Of a stretch of DNA of 7,314 nucleotides, positions 6,369 to 7,314 are shown piece by piece. Made by a program: the position numbers and the translations under genes. The stretch is from Chloroflexota bacterium (lineage in GTDB: Bacteria > Chloroflexota > Limnocylindria > Limnocylindrales > CSP1-4). The stretch is taken from positions 1 through 7,314 of the forward strand of contig JANYAA010000021.1 in assembly GCA_025355255.1 (NCBI GenBank), read 5' to 3'. The notes beneath the pieces were generated by a model. It ran no database searches and had not been told where the DNA came from. It was given only the letters and a program-made list of their open reading frames with translations. How positions within the stretch are numbered: position 1 is the stretch's first letter; each line of letters begins with the position of its first letter.

Positions 6369-6628
6369 TCAGCGCGACCCTCGTCCACGAGTTGGGACGG
6401 CACCGCCGCGCCGGGCAGAAGGGGTACTGGCGACAGGGCGAGGAGATCGCCCTCCGCTCGCCGGAGCAGGCCTTCGCGCTCTAGGCGGGCGAGACCGCTT
6501 GGCATCGTCCGCAGCAGGACGGCGACGGCGCGGCCCCGATCGGTCACCTCAACCGTCTCGCCGGCCGCAACCCGACGCAGGATGGCGCTCGCATCGCGTC
6601 GCAGCTCCCGAACCCCGATACGTTCCAT
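6365..6628 (-). CDS. Phd/YefM-type antitoxin of the VapC module
   Basis: 87 aa from the ATG at 6628. The N-terminal half, MERIGVRELRRDASAILRRV followed by AAGETVEVTDRGRAVAVL, is the Phd/YefM DNA-binding fold. The C-terminal half (about 41-87) is the variable toxin-binding tail, with a leucine-rich helix and an acidic end. The stop overlaps the VapC start by 4 nt. The ATG three codons upstream (6637) is possible, but the family begins at the MERIGVREL-like stretch. The 6628 start also sits 7 nt after a -10-like TACTAT, as expected for a leaderless mRNA. The protein should bind VapC and repress its own promoter. Confidence 0.92.
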   Translation of the reverse strand: MERIGVRELRRDASAILRRVAAGETVEVTDRGRAVAVLLRTMPSGLARLEREGLLRRAEGDLLALSPVPLLPGAAVPSQLVDEGRAE

Positions 6629-6646
6629 GTGCGACATAGTAGCACA
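6628..6646 (-). promoter_or_regulatory. Antitoxin promoter with overlapping operator-like inverted repeat
   Basis: TGTGC (6628-6632) and GCACA (6642-6646) are perfect inverted arms separated by 9 nt. On the minus strand the spacer carries TACTAT (6641-6636), preceded by TGC as in an extended -10, and the antitoxin ATG at 6628 lies 7 nt further on. Binding of the Phd-like protein to these arms would block the promoter. No clear -35 is seen. Confidence 0.45.
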
Positions 6647-6952
6647 GGCCCACGCCCGCCGAGCATTAGAACTTGCCCTGGCTAAGGAGAACGTTGCCCT
6701 TGCCGCCCAGATCCAACTCCTCGTCGCGCGGCTGACCGCCTGACAACCGTGCCCCAGGCGCGCTTGCGATCTTGCCGTCGGCTAGGACGGCGCTGGAGGA
6801 CGTTCCCGCTGTTGGCACGACATCTGGCCTCCAGGGCTATGGCGTCGAGGCGGCGAATTGGGCGCAGCGAGCCCTCAAGCGTTTCGCGTCCTAGCCGCTG
6901 ATTCGCGGGCCCGCCGGGCGCGTGGTCGCGACCACCCCGGCGCGAAGTAGGT
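6638..6952. other. Gap of about 315 bp between the two toxin-antitoxin loci, no assigned gene
   Basis: I see no recognisable gene here. On the plus strand, ATG at 6627 opens a 38-codon frame ending at TGA 6741-6743 with an amphipathic, leucine-rich product (LELALAKENVALAAQIQLLVARL in pattern). A second plus frame, open from 6736 to TAG 6892-6894, ends in ANWAQRALKRFAS. Neither has a ribosome site or a family match I can name. They could be remnants of a decayed gene or chance frames. The left end holds the antitoxin promoter, the right end a strong hairpin. Confidence 0.5.
6912..6942 (-). terminator. Strong hairpin downstream of the partial VapC gene
   Basis: CGCCGGG (6912-6918) pairs with CCCGGCG (6936-6942) and encloses the perfect 14-bp palindrome GTGGTCGCGACCAC (6922-6935), with a 3-nt bulge. 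A second palindrome, GCGGGCCCGC (6905-6914), overlaps its far arm. It begins 10 nt beyond the VapC stop on the minus strand. There is no T-run, so it is a hairpin-only terminator candidate; a protein-binding site is the alternative. Confidence 0.45.
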
Positions 6953-7314
6953 CTACCGAGTGGCGGACGGATCCACGATCTCGAGTCCGGAGAAGGCCAG
7001 CCTGTGAAAGCCCCGGTCCCGGGTCAGCAGCCGATCGGCCTGGTGCATCGCATGGGCACCCACGAGGAAGTCCGCGATCACCCGCTCCCGGGGGCCGCCC
7101 GCGCGTCGATACTCGCGCCATGCAGACCCCGCCCCGGCAGCGGCTGCGCGTCCAAGCGGGTCGAGCGCGATGGGGATCGATTCGAGAGCACGGTCCGCTG
7201 CGGCCAGCGTCTCAAAGGCGGCGTATAGCTCGGCCCAGACGACGGCGCACGCGACGAGCGGGCCATCGGCTAGGCAGGCCCGCACGGCGGCAAGCGAGCG
7301 GGTCGCGAACGTCG
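6953..7314 (-). CDS. vapC: VapC-type PIN-domain toxin, N-terminus cut by window edge
   Basis: The frame is open from the right edge to TAG at 6955-6953, about 120 residues, missing the first strand with the initial catalytic Asp. The visible part has WAELYAAF (conserved Glu), [23 protein letters not shown] (two conserved Asp, in ADF and TRD) and a final GLEIVDP. This is the signature of the VapC subgroup whose members end in similar LLTRDRGFY...LDP motifs. A GTG inside (7285) should not be taken as the start, because codons upstream continue in the same style. Its antitoxin would be expected just to the right of the window. It differs clearly in sequence from the VapC at 5973-6368, so the two are not a recent duplication. 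Confidence 0.9.
   Translation of the reverse strand, partial: TFATRSLAAVRACLADGPLVACAVVWAELYAAFETLAAADRALESIPIALDPLGRAAAAGAGSAWREYRRAGGPRERVIADFLVGAHAMHQADRLLTRDRGFHRLAFSGLEIVDPSATR

Noticed and set aside
6736..6894. Plus frame ending in ANWAQRALKRFAS as a gene
   Set aside because: No start with a ribosome site, about 50 codons, no recognised family; kept only as possible gene debris.
1..7314. CRISPR array, tRNA, rRNA, insertion sequence ends or riboswitch
   Set aside because: No regularly spaced repeats, tRNA-like cloverleaf, transposase motifs or known riboswitch core were seen on either strand.

Overview
The window is high-GC bacterial chromosome, with codon third positions mostly G or C. 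It carries several compact, partly overlapping transcription units. The gene mix (fasciclin-type surface protein, membrane Ser/Thr kinase without PASTA repeats, prokaryotic Fe-S photolyase, DICT-domain protein, MpaB/DUF2236 oxygenase, Phd/VapC modules) fits a high-GC Chloroflexota lineage such as the soil/freshwater Limnocylindria/Ellin6529 type. An actinobacterium is possible. No rRNA, tRNA or phylogenetic marker is present, so this placement is inference.

Left part (1-1908): the tail of a FAS1 (fasciclin) protein ends at 207 and is followed by a clear hairpin terminator. A 499-aa Ser/Thr protein kinase (362-1861) comes next, with a complete catalytic domain, a proline/glutamine-rich linker, one membrane segment and a helical outer domain. 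It faces the photolyase operon tail to tail across about 47 bp that hold two small hairpins.

Centre (1909-5924): three minus-strand genes form an apparent operon. It starts with a DICT sensory-domain protein with a Usp-like C-terminal half (4768 down to 3674). After an 8-nt gap comes a small four-cysteine DUF2256 protein (3665 down to 3462). Its TGA overlaps by one base the ATG of a prokaryotic (6-4) photolyase with all four [4Fe-4S] cysteines (3462 down to 1909). An MpaB-like oxygenase (DUF2236) is divergently transcribed from 4977, so it shares a 208-bp intergenic region with the operon. The likely theme is light or stress sensing coupled to UV-damage repair. The DUF2256 gene and the photolyase start are the most informative points of the window.

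Right part (5973-7314): two toxin-antitoxin loci lie on the minus strand. The first is complete: a Phd/YefM-type antitoxin (6628 down to 6365) overlapping a VapC PIN-domain toxin (6368 down to 5973) by 4 nt. The antitoxin start sits in an inverted repeat with an extended -10-like element, consistent with a leaderless, autoregulated transcript. The second is a VapC truncated by the right edge (7314 down to 6953). About 315 bp between them contain no convincing gene, only two short unassigned reading frames and a strong hairpin.
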